From positions 62,001 to 126,000 of the forward strand of contig NZ_JAJHNP010000022.1 of assembly GCF_020819595.1 (NCBI RefSeq): a stretch of 64,000 bases of DNA, read 5' to 3'. Below, one piece after another: positions 23,692 through 30,492 of the stretch (position 1 is its first letter; each line of letters opens with the position of its first letter). The notes below the pieces were generated by a model that did not search any database, had not been told where the DNA came from, and saw nothing but the letters and a program-made list of their open reading frames with translations. The position numbers and the translations under genes are program-made. Origin of the DNA: Streptomyces barringtoniae. Its GTDB lineage: Bacteria; Actinomycetota; Actinomycetes; Streptomycetales; Streptomycetaceae.

Positions 23692-24249
23692 TCAGCGGAC
23701 GGTCTCCAGCACCTCCGAGGCGCCCAGGGCCTCGGCGATCGCGCCCAGCGCGTCCTCGGCGTCCAGCGAGCGCAGCTCCTTCTCGCTGATGCCCAGGTCG
23801 TCGAGGATCTGGCTGTCGCCCACCGGGCTGTGCGGAACGGCGTCGGCGGCGGTGCCCTCCTCGTCGTCCTCGTCGGACTCGGACTCGCCGTCCTCCGTGC
23901 CGTCGAGGTCCAGGGAGTCCAGGTCGGGGCCGTCGTCGGCACCCGGCTCCCGGCCGAGCAGTTCGTCGGTGAGCAGCAGCTCGCCGTAGGCGCTGCGCTG
24001 GGCGGCGGCCGCGTCCGAGACGTAGATCCGCGGGTCGTCCTCGCCGTCCACGCGGACGACGCCGAACCACGCGTCCTCCTGCTCGATCAGCACGAGCACC
24101 GTGTCCTCCTCGGGAGAGGCTTCCCGGGCCAGGTCGGCAAGATCCGACAGGGTCTCCACATCGTCGAGCTCTGTGTCGCTCGCTTCCCACCCGTCTTCGG
24201 TGCGCGCGAGCAGTGCGGCGAAGTACACCGTGACTCTCCCACTGGTCAT
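23692..24249 (-). CDS. tRNA adenosine deaminase-associated protein
   Basis: 185 residues. The N-terminal part (TVYFAALLARTEDGWEASDTELDDVETLSDLADLAREASPEEDTVLVLIEQEDAWFGVVRVDGEDDPRIYVSDAAAAQRSAYGELLLTDELLG) is a conserved domain in Actinobacteria next to tadA. A very acidic, disordered Asp/Glu/Ser tract (about 113-150) separates it from a C-terminal helical segment (SQILDDLGISEKELRSLDAEDALGAIAEALG). Named only for its neighbourhood; the function is unknown. ATG 24249 fits the family; upstream frame to 24342 looks non-coding. Expected to be co-transcribed with tadA. Confidence 0.8.
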   Translation of the reverse strand: MTSGRVTVYFAALLARTEDGWEASDTELDDVETLSDLADLAREASPEEDTVLVLIEQEDAWFGVVRVDGEDDPRIYVSDAAAAQRSAYGELLLTDELLGREPGADDGPDLDSLDLDGTEDGESESDEDDEEGTAADAVPHSPVGDSQILDDLGISEKELRSLDAEDALGAIAEALGASEVLETVR

Positions 24250-24541
24250 AGGCGTGCCGGTTGGGGGTCCCCCCGGCGGAGGTACGTAGGCGGAGAGAGC
24301 TGGGCTCCGAGCCCCACCCACTCGGAATCGTGGCAGAAACAAGGCCTTCAGGGGACGTCTTCGGCGCCCTGTGTCTTGTCAGCCACCTGCGGATCGTACG
24401 CGGCTTTTCCAGGCGCTCCCGCACGCCCACCTCGCAAACGCCGGTGTGTACGCGGATCTACCTTGCCAAGAACTTCCTTACCGGGTCTTGCCCATGAGGA
24501 TCCCCAAGACGATTCCCAGGAGTGTCCTCCCCTCGGTCGGT
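24250..24541. other. Intergenic, no gene seen
   Basis: About 290 bases between the tadA-associated gene and the small basic protein gene. It should hold the promoter of the tadA pair; I see no hairpin, operator or credible ORF. Confidence 0.4.
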
Positions 24542-24784
24542 CTACCAGCGGAACGTCCGCATGCGCATTTCGTGCCGCAGCCGGGCAGCCTTGGCGCGCC
24601 GCGGCTGGACCCGGGCGCGCAGCGCACGGGCCTCGGCGAGGTCGCGCAGGAACCGGGCGCGGCGGCGCCGGCGCTCGGCGTCCGTCTCCGGTGCGGCGGC
24701 ACCGCGTATCGCGGGCTCTGCGGCGCCCCGGGTGCCCTCGGCGTCCCCGGGCGTGTTCTCAGGAAGGTCAGGCAGGTCTGGCAC
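24542..24784 (-). CDS. Small conserved basic protein
   Basis: 80 residues. Acidic/Pro-rich N-terminus (MPDLPDLPENTPGDAEG) and a strongly basic helical C-terminal half 'ETDAERRRRRARFLRDLAEARALRARVQPRRAKAARLRHEMRMRTFRW', ending in the same MRMRTFRW I recall from similar streptomycete proteins. The repeated Arg/Ala heptads suggest a nucleic-acid- or ribosome-associated helix, but this is inference. GTG start with GGTGGTGAG upstream. Divergent from upp. Confidence 0.65.
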   Translation of the reverse strand: MPDLPDLPENTPGDAEGTRGAAEPAIRGAAAPETDAERRRRRARFLRDLAEARALRARVQPRRAKAARLRHEMRMRTFRW

Positions 24785-24914
24785 GTCTCACCACCCCAGT
24801 TCCGTCCCTCCCACTTTCCCCCGTACGGCCGCTTCGACGCCAGGGCCGGAAGGGGGGCCCTGCCGGGGGTACGCCGGGACGGGCGGGGGTTCGGGCGCGG
24901 GTACCGTTAGGGGC

Positions 24915-25550
24915 ATGCGTCTCCATGTCGTCGACCACCCCCTGGTCGCCCACAAGCTCACCACGCTGCGCGACCAGCGCACCGACTCCGCGACCTTCCG
25001 CCGGCTCGCCGACGAGCTGGTCACCCTGCTCGCCTACGAGGCCACGCGGGACGTGCGCACCGAGGCCGTCGACATCCGCACGCCGGTCGCGCAGACCACC
25101 GGCGTCAAGCTCGCCCGCCCGCGCCCGCTGGTCGTACCGATCCTGCGCGCCGGCCTCGGCATGCTGGACGGCATGGTGCGGCTGCTGCCGACCGCCGAGG
25201 TGGGCTTCCTGGGCATGATCCGCAACGAGGAGACGCTGCAGGCCTCCACCTACGCCTCGCGCATGCCGGAGGACCTCTCGGGCCGCCAGGTGTACGTCCT
25301 GGACCCGATGCTGGCCACGGGTGGCACGCTGGTCGCGGCGATCCAGGAGCTGATCAAGCGCGGTGCGGACGACGTCACCGCCGTGGTCCTCCTCGCCGCT
25401 CCCGAGGGCGTCGAGCTGATGGAGCGGGAGCTGGCGGGGACGCCGGTGACGGTGGTGACGGCGGCCGTGGACGACCACCTCAACGAGCACGGGTACATCG
25501 TGCCGGGGCTGGGGGACGCCGGGGATCGTCTCTACGGGGCCGCTGAGTAG
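24915..25550 (+). CDS. upp: Uracil phosphoribosyltransferase
   Basis: 211 residues. Salvages uracil: uracil + PRPP gives UMP + PPi. Clear family features: 'VVDHPLVAHKLTTLRDQRTDSATFRRLADELVTLLAYEATRD' at the start, PRPP-binding 'YVLDPMLATGGTLVAAI', and the uracil-binding C-terminal 'DDHLNEHGYIVPGLGDAGDRLYGA'. Full length for the family. ATG 24915 lies close to TACCGT, so a short leader is possible. It ends in a hairpin shared with the convergent LytR_C gene. Confidence 0.96.
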   Translation: MRLHVVDHPLVAHKLTTLRDQRTDSATFRRLADELVTLLAYEATRDVRTEAVDIRTPVAQTTGVKLARPRPLVVPILRAGLGMLDGMVRLLPTAEVGFLGMIRNEETLQASTYASRMPEDLSGRQVYVLDPMLATGGTLVAAIQELIKRGADDVTAVVLLAAPEGVELMERELAGTPVTVVTAAVDDHLNEHGYIVPGLGDAGDRLYGAAE

Positions 25551-25565
25551 TTCTCGCGCCTGCCG

Positions 25566-25601
25566 GGGTGCTGATCGATCACCTTTCGGGTCAGCACCCC
25601 T
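25566..25601. terminator. Bidirectional hairpin between upp and the LytR_C gene
   Basis: Arms GGGGTGCTGA and TCAGCACCCC; the right arm overlaps the last codons of the LytR_C gene on the other strand. Confidence 0.7.
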
Positions 25602-26229
25602 TCTTGGCGGAGGGCGCCGACGTCGGTGCGGGCGCGGTCAGTCTGGTCAGCGCCTGGTCCGCCGCCGTCGGGTTCACCAGGCCCTTGAACGCGTCGCCGA
25701 GGATCAGGTCGACGTCGGTGCCCTTGCGGCTGTCGGCGCGTTGTTCGGTGCCGGTGAGCTGGGCGGCGAGCACCGGCAGTGAGGTGTTCTGGGCGGCGGC
25801 GGGACCGAGGAGCATCCCGGCGTTCTTCACCTTCTTGTCGTACGCCCCCGGCGCGTTGCCCACGGCACCGATCCGGAAGCCGCGCTTCTTCAGCTCGTCG
25901 GCGGTGGACTTGGCGAGCCCGGTGCGCTCGGTGGCGTTGTAGACGTTCACGGTGATCTGGGCCGGCTTGGGCAGGGACTTCACCTGGGCGGCCGTATCGG
26001 CCTTGGGGTGGCAGTCGGTCTTCGGGCCGGCCGCCGTGCTCTTCTTGGCGCCGCCGGTGAAGACGTCGATGAGCTGCAGGGTGCCCCAGCCGATCAGGCC
26101 GAGCGCGGCGACGGACGCCACCACGGCGGCCACGAGCCTGGCGTGTCGGCGCGGCGGGCGCATCCGAGGGTATTTGTCCCCCGTGATCCGGTACTGGCCG
26201 CCCATGCCAGGGGGAGTCAGCATGCTCAT
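25591..26229 (-). CDS. LytR C-terminal-domain membrane protein
   Basis: 212 residues. Basic cytosolic N-terminus (about 1-30), one membrane helix (about 31-55, LVAAVVASVAALGLIGWGTLQLI), then an extracellular LytR_C-like domain: 'ITVNVYNATERTGLAKSTADELKKRGFRIGAVGNAP...AGMLLGPAAAQNTSLPVLAAQL'. This domain is found at the end of LytR-CpsA-Psr ligases or alone and is thought to act at the cell wall; no catalytic domain is present here. The final residue is Cys. Start ATG 26229; ATG 26223 is two codons downstream and cannot be excluded. Confidence 0.82.
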   Translation of the reverse strand: MSMLTPPGMGGQYRITGDKYPRMRPPRRHARLVAAVVASVAALGLIGWGTLQLIDVFTGGAKKSTAAGPKTDCHPKADTAAQVKSLPKPAQITVNVYNATERTGLAKSTADELKKRGFRIGAVGNAPGAYDKKVKNAGMLLGPAAAQNTSLPVLAAQLTGTEQRADSRKGTDVDLILGDAFKGLVNPTAADQALTRLTAPAPTSAPSAKKGC

Positions 26230-26334
26230 GAGCGCAGCGTAGTGCGCCCGAGCGGCGCTGCCTATCTGATGATCAGTCGATGCCGCTCAGCGGAACCCGA
26301 AAGGGTCAAGGGCCAACGGCCGTGCCGCGCCGGG

Positions 26335-26631
26335 TCAGTCGAGTTCGAGCACGCGCGCGTGCAGCACCTGGCGCTGCTGGAGGGCGGCGCGGACCGCGCG
26401 GTGCAGCCCGTCTTCCAGGTAGAGATCGCCCTGCCACTTCACGACGTGCGCGAAGAGGTCGCCGTAGAACGTCGAGTCCTCGGCCAGCAGGGTCTCCAGG
26501 TCGAGCTGCCCCTTGGTCGTCACGAGCTGATCGAGGCGGACCGGGCGCGGCGCGACGTCCGCCCACTGCCGGGTGCTTTCCCGGCCGTGGTCGGGGTACG
26601 GCCGGCCGTTTCCGATGCGCTTGAAGATCAC
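26335..26631 (-). CDS. Conserved small protein, VapB-antitoxin-like by annotation habit
   Basis: 98 residues: 'MIFKRIGNGRPYPDHGRESTRQWADVAPRPVRLDQLVTTKGQLDLETLLAEDSTFYGDLFAHVVKWQGDLYLEDGLHRAVRAALQQRQVLHARVLELD'-type sequence, conserved in actinomycetes and often labelled a type II antitoxin of the VapB family. No PIN-domain toxin gene lies next to it, so I treat the antitoxin label as doubtful. Start GTG 26629-26631. Upstream is the LytR_C region on the same strand but downstream in transcription. Confidence 0.7.
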   Translation of the reverse strand: MIFKRIGNGRPYPDHGRESTRQWADVAPRPVRLDQLVTTKGQLDLETLLAEDSTFYGDLFAHVVKWQGDLYLEDGLHRAVRAALQQRQVLHARVLELD

Positions 26632-26819
26632 ACGGAAAGCCTACCGGTCAAGACCTTCCGGGCGCAGCCATGGCGGCCGAGTGGGGCACCTGAAAAGATG
26701 CCGCAAATGGAGCATACGTGCCGCTATCGGGATTCCAGGCGCAGCGCGTGGCGGACTTCTTCGGGGGGTGTGAGTCCGACACGGCGGATTTCCCCCGAAC
26801 GGCGGAGGGCCGGCATGCG

Positions 26820-26853
26820 GCCCGGCGGAGGCGGAGGCCCGCCTCCGCCGGGC
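26820..26853 (-). terminator. Hairpin terminator after the 41-residue gene
   Basis: Arms CCCGGCGGAGGC and GCCTCCGCCGGG around an 8-nt loop, directly past the stop at 26859 on the minus strand. Confidence 0.7.
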
Positions 26854-26858
26854 CCGGT

Positions 26859-26984
26859 TCAGCGGTCGTCCCGGTCCTCGGGCGGCCGCTGCGGCTCTTC
26901 CTTCCGTTCCGGCTCGGGCGTCGCCGCCCGCCGGGCCTCCGCGCGCAGCAGGGCGCGCAGGACGGCGTAGGGATCCATGGGCAT
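26859..26984 (-). CDS. Very small hydrophilic protein (41 residues)
   Basis: Reads MPMDPYAVLRALLRAEARRA, then a polar charged tail ending DRDDR. It is supported by AAGGAG about nine bases before the ATG, strong G/C third-position bias, and a hairpin right after the stop. The N-terminal 'MDPYAVLRALLRAEA' would form a short amphipathic helix; the tail is Glu/Pro/Arg-rich. No function is known to me. Short ORFs like this are easily missed by gene finders with a length cut-off. Confidence 0.55.
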   Translation of the reverse strand: MPMDPYAVLRALLRAEARRAATPEPERKEEPQRPPEDRDDR

Positions 26985-27056
26985 GGCTGTCTGCTCCTTG
27001 CTTCCGACTGACCTGTGGCCGGCCTCCGACCGGCCTTTCGCGGGGACGCGGGTCTG

Positions 27057-27377
27057 TCAGCAGCGCAGGACGACCGTGCGGAGCAGGGGCGGGGCGTACG
27101 GCTCCCGCGGCGTGCCGGGGCAGGGCCGTGCCGCCGGCCGGGCGGGCGCCGGGTCGGACAGGGGCGCGGGGCGCTCGGGCAGGTCGGCGCGGTGGACGGC
27201 GGGGGCGGGCGGCCGCAGGAGCGTGTCGAGTACGTCGTGCTCGAAGGTCTCGGCGGACGCGCCCAGCGCGGGGGCCGCCTGGGCCTGCGCATGGGCGCCG
27301 GGCACCCACAGGGCGAGGAACAGCGCGAGCACCCGCAGCCAGGTACGGCTGCGGGGAAGGCTCGCGGTCCTGCTCAC
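27057..27377 (-). CDS. Small secreted protein
   Basis: 106 residues. A signal peptide (MSRTASLPRSRTWLRVLALFLALWVPGAHAQA, cleavage near 30-32) is followed by a Pro/Ala/Arg-rich mature part with two Cys (in RPCPGT and the C-terminal LRC). No family recognised. GTG start. It lies between the 41-residue gene and the HdeD gene on the same strand, 94 bases from the latter. Confidence 0.55.
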   Translation of the reverse strand: MSRTASLPRSRTWLRVLALFLALWVPGAHAQAQAAPALGASAETFEHDVLDTLLRPPAPAVHRADLPERPAPLSDPAPARPAARPCPGTPREPYAPPLLRTVVLRC

Positions 27378-27471
27378 GTCGGGTGTGTCCCCGGGGCGGG
27401 CGGGGCATGACGCACGCCGGGCCCGAGATCCGCCCGCACGGCGTACCGCCGGGCGCCGCGGTTGACACCGC

Positions 27472-28140
27472 TCACACCGTGCGGGGGACCGCCCTGGCGC
27501 GGCTCCGGATGCCGAAAGCGGTGACGATCTCCCCGATCCCCACCGCGACCAGCCAGATGCCGGCGACCAGGGTCAGCACGGCGACCGACCGGAACGGCGA
27601 GTCGATGAGCACGATTCCGGCGATGAAGGTGACCACCCCGAGGAAGATCTGCCAGCCCCGGGCGGGCATCCGCGAGTCGTGCAGGGCGGCCAGGGTCTGG
27701 GTGATCCCCCGGATCAGCCAGCCGATGCCGATCCACAGGGCGAGCAGCAGGATCGACTGCATGGGCCCGCGGAAGCAGAACAGGCCGAGCAGGATCGACA
27801 GGGCGCCGCTGATGAACGCCAGCACGCGCAGCGAGGTCGCCCGGTGCGTGCCGAACGCGGCGACGAGCTGGAAGACGCCGCTGATCAGGAGGTAGATGCC
27901 GAACAGGACGCCGGCGGCGACCAGGGAGGCGCTGGGCCAGACGAGCACCAGGACGCCGAGGACCAGTGAGGCGATCCCGGTGACCAGGACCACCTGCCAG
28001 GCGGCCCGGGACAGGGCGTGCAGGGGGCCCTCGAACGGAGGCTCGGGCTCACGCCGTTCCCCCGGCGGCGTGTTGGCGTGCACGTTCCGGTCGTCGTACT
28101 CACGGCCCCACTCCGGACCGGTGTTCGGTGCCTCGGTCAT
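27472..28140 (-). CDS. HdeD-family (DUF308) membrane protein
   Basis: 222 residues. About 45 hydrophilic residues precede six membrane helices arranged as three DUF308 hairpins ('WQVVLVTGIASLVLGVLVLVWPSASLVAAGVLFGIYLLISGVFQLV', 'SGALSILLGLFCFRGPMQSILLLALWIGIGWLIRGITQ', 'GVVTFIAGIVLIDSPFRSVAVLTLVAGIWLVAVGIGEIV'). HdeD is linked to acid resistance in enteric bacteria; in actinomycetes the role is unproven. The HhH-GPD gene lies 64 bases upstream on the same strand. Confidence 0.88.
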   Translation of the reverse strand: MTEAPNTGPEWGREYDDRNVHANTPPGERREPEPPFEGPLHALSRAAWQVVLVTGIASLVLGVLVLVWPSASLVAAGVLFGIYLLISGVFQLVAAFGTHRATSLRVLAFISGALSILLGLFCFRGPMQSILLLALWIGIGWLIRGITQTLAALHDSRMPARGWQIFLGVVTFIAGIVLIDSPFRSVAVLTLVAGIWLVAVGIGEIVTAFGIRSRARAVPRTV

Positions 28141-28204
28141 GGTTCATGCTGCGAACGGCGGGACCGGGGCGGCCACCAGGAAGAGGCCGGTCGGGTGAAG
28201 CGCT

Positions 28205-28816
28205 CTAGCGGCCCGCCTTGCCGGAGGGCTTGGCCGCCTTCGCCGCCGCCTTCGTCTCCTGCTTGTGCGCCCGGACCTTGGCCAGCGACTCGGGCCCGGT
28301 GATGTCGGCGACCGACCGGAAGGACTCGCGCTCGCCGTACGCCCCCGCCGCCTCCCGCCAGCCCCTCGGTGTGACGCCGAGCTGCTTGCCGAGCAGCGCG
28401 AGGAAGATCTGGGCCTTCTGCTTGCCGAACCCGGGCAGGTCCTCCAGCCGCTTCAGCAGTTCGGGGCCGGTCGGCACGTCCCGCCAGACCGCCTCCGCGT
28501 CCCCGTCGTAGTGCTCGACGAGGTACTGGCACAGCTGCTGGATGCGCTTGGCCATCGAGCCCGGGTAGCGGTGCACGGCCGGCTTCTCGGCGAGCAGCGC
28601 GGCGAAGGCCTCCGGGGCCATGGCGGCGATGTCGTGCGCGTCGAGATCCCCGGCCGCTTCGACGCCGAGCCGGTCGGCGATGGTCCGGGGCCCCTTGAAC
28701 GCCCACTCCATCGGGACCTGCTGGTCGAGCAGCATGCCGGTGAGTGCGGCGAGCGGGGACCGCCCGAGCAGCGCGTCGGCGTCGGGATCCTGGGCGAGAT
28801 GCAGCGTGACGTCCAT
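28205..28816 (-). CDS. HhH-GPD-type base-excision DNA repair protein
   Basis: 203 residues. The helix-hairpin-helix 'LEDLPGFGKQKAQIFLALLGKQ' (about 130-151) is present, but the usual GPD Asp/Lys signature downstream is not obvious, as in a distinct actinobacterial subfamily. Upstream part 'SPLAALTGMLLDQQVPMEWAFKGPRTIADRLG' resembles the start of the glycosylase fold ('mLLDQQVpm'). C-terminal Lys/Ala-rich tail. Likely removes a damaged base, substrate unknown. Stands 45 bases downstream of the FG-GAP gene on the same strand. Confidence 0.82.
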   Translation of the reverse strand: MDVTLHLAQDPDADALLGRSPLAALTGMLLDQQVPMEWAFKGPRTIADRLGVEAAGDLDAHDIAAMAPEAFAALLAEKPAVHRYPGSMAKRIQQLCQYLVEHYDGDAEAVWRDVPTGPELLKRLEDLPGFGKQKAQIFLALLGKQLGVTPRGWREAAGAYGERESFRSVADITGPESLAKVRAHKQETKAAAKAAKPSGKAGR

Positions 28817-28861
28817 GCCTCGATGATCGCCCGGCCGCGCGCACGGCGCAGCCGGGGTGGC

Positions 28862-30352
28862 TCACATCTCCACGTGTGCGCTGGTCGTGGCCGCGCCGAA
28901 GTAGCCCTTCACGTTCTTGACGGTGATCCCGGCGCTCTTGCCGCAGACGTCGAACGAGCCGCTCGGGACGGGACCGGAGGCCGAGCCCCGGGCGACCCAG
29001 ACGCAGCCGTCGCTGTTCTCGGTGGGCGCGCCGACGACCGTCTCGGCCTTGCCGTCCCGGTTCAGGTCGGCGAGGTGTACCGCGGCCCCGAACTGGTCGC
29101 CCGTCTCCACCGCGCCGGGCACACCGGCGGTGTCCTGGGTGTAGCCGGCGGCCTTGGCGGTCGTCAGGCCGGAGGCGGAGCCGCGCAGCAGTACGGCGGT
29201 GCCGGCCAGCCGGTGGGTGCCGACCGCCTCGCCGGGCGAGCCGACGAGGACGTCCGCGTAGCCGTCGCCGTTGACGTCGCCCACGCTCAGGGACTGGCCG
29301 AACTCGTCCCCGTTCTCGGCGACGCCGGGGACGCCCGCCGTGTCCTGGTGGAACACCTGGGGGTGCTGGCCGGCCGTGATGCCGTGGGGGCCGCCGTAGA
29401 GGACCTGGATCTCACCGCCGCGGTGGGCGGCGCCTGTGGCGTTCGCGAGGGAGTCGTCCTCAGCGATGCCGGTGACCAGATCGCCGTATCCGTCGCCGTT
29501 GACGTCGCCGACCTGGCCTGCGTGGCCGTCGGCGTAGGGAAGTTCGGTGGGGGCGTTCACGGATCCGGTGTCGTCGGCGGGGGCGCCGTTGTCGAGGTAC
29601 ACGGTGCCGCGCAGATCGTCGTCGGCGGGCCCGGACAGCCAGAAGCGCTCGGCCTTTCCGTCGCCGTTCACATCGCCCATCACCACCCCCCGGCCGGACG
29701 CCCGCCATTCGAGGTAACGGGAGGCGGACCCGCCGGTGCGGGTGAACGGGCCGGTGTACGCGGAGGCTTCGCAGCCGGAGCCGACGCCCAGTTCGGGCGC
29801 GCCGTCGCCGTTCATGTCGCCGGCGGCCAGGGACATCCCGAAGCGGCAGTACGTCATCCCGTCGCCGAGTCCGGCCGGCGGTGCGATGTTCGTGCCGCCG
29901 CCCAGCCCGTTCGGCCCGCCCCAGACGACGGTCACCGAGCCGCGCGAGGCCTTGCCGCCCACGCCCTCGTACGGTGTGCCCACGATCAGGTCGGCGTACC
30001 CGTCCCGGTCGAGGTCGGCACTGGCCACGGCGGTGCCGAAGCCGTCGTACTCCTCGGGGTCGCCGGGGATGCCGGCCGTCGCCTGGGTGATCACCGTGCG
30101 GCGGGTGGCGCTCACCGTGGAGGACGAGCCGTACAGCACGACCACGGCACCGGCCGCCTCGACGCCGCCGTCGGCCGCGTACGGCGCTCCGACGACCAGG
30201 TCCCGGTATCCGTCACCGTTGAAGTCGTCCTGTACGGCGGCGGTGTTGGCCCCCTTGTAGGGCGCGGCGGCGGAAGCGGCCGGGGTGAGCGGTCCGGCGG
30301 CAGCGGCGGTTACGGCGGCGAGCAGGGCTCCCGCCGTGAGGACTGTGCGCAT
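28862..30352 (-). CDS. Secreted FG-GAP repeat (integrin-alpha-like beta-propeller) protein
   Basis: 496 residues. Signal peptide about 1-30 (MRTVLTAGALLAAVTAAAAG). At least six repeats of about 60 residues carry calcium-loop motifs of the D-x-N-x-D-G-x-x-D-L/V type: 'DFNGDGYRDLVVGAP', 'DLDRDGYADLIVGTP', 'DMNGDGAPELGVGSG', 'DVNGDGYGDLVTGI', 'DVNGDGYADVLVGSP', 'DLNRDGKAETVVGAP'. These blades build a seven-bladed propeller. Secreted, function unknown. Divergent from the iron-box operon; its start is about 90 bases from the iron box, so it too could be influenced by iron. Confidence 0.9.
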   Translation of the reverse strand: MRTVLTAGALLAAVTAAAAGPLTPAASAAAPYKGANTAAVQDDFNGDGYRDLVVGAPYAADGGVEAAGAVVVLYGSSSTVSATRRTVITQATAGIPGDPEEYDGFGTAVASADLDRDGYADLIVGTPYEGVGGKASRGSVTVVWGGPNGLGGGTNIAPPAGLGDGMTYCRFGMSLAAGDMNGDGAPELGVGSGCEASAYTGPFTRTGGSASRYLEWRASGRGVVMGDVNGDGKAERFWLSGPADDDLRGTVYLDNGAPADDTGSVNAPTELPYADGHAGQVGDVNGDGYGDLVTGIAEDDSLANATGAAHRGGEIQVLYGGPHGITAGQHPQVFHQDTAGVPGVAENGDEFGQSLSVGDVNGDGYADVLVGSPGEAVGTHRLAGTAVLLRGSASGLTTAKAAGYTQDTAGVPGAVETGDQFGAAVHLADLNRDGKAETVVGAPTENSDGCVWVARGSASGPVPSGSFDVCGKSAGITVKNVKGYFGAATTSAHVEM

Positions 30353-30440
30353 GCCTCGGTGGACACACGGACCTCTCGGAAGGTTGTACGCCCCTGGCGC
30401 AGGGCTCCTTCGTCCGTCGCGTACGATCCTGCACTGAGAC

Positions 30441-30459
30441 TTAGGTAAGGCTAACCTAT
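30441..30459. promoter_or_regulatory. Iron box (DmdR/IdeR-type operator)
   Basis: TTAGGTAAGGCTAACCTAT matches the IdeR/DmdR consensus TTAGGTTAGSCTAACCTAA at 17 of 19 positions. It lies 34-52 bases upstream of the acylase GTG and overlaps TAACCT, a possible -10. DmdR repressors bound to iron block such promoters, so transcription should rise in iron shortage. Confidence 0.82.
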
Positions 30460-30492
30460 CTTGACCTGTCCAGGAGTGGAGGGGATTCCCGG

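Noticed and set aside
26335..26631. Toxin-antitoxin system
   Set aside because: No PIN-domain or other toxin gene lies next to the VapB-like gene.
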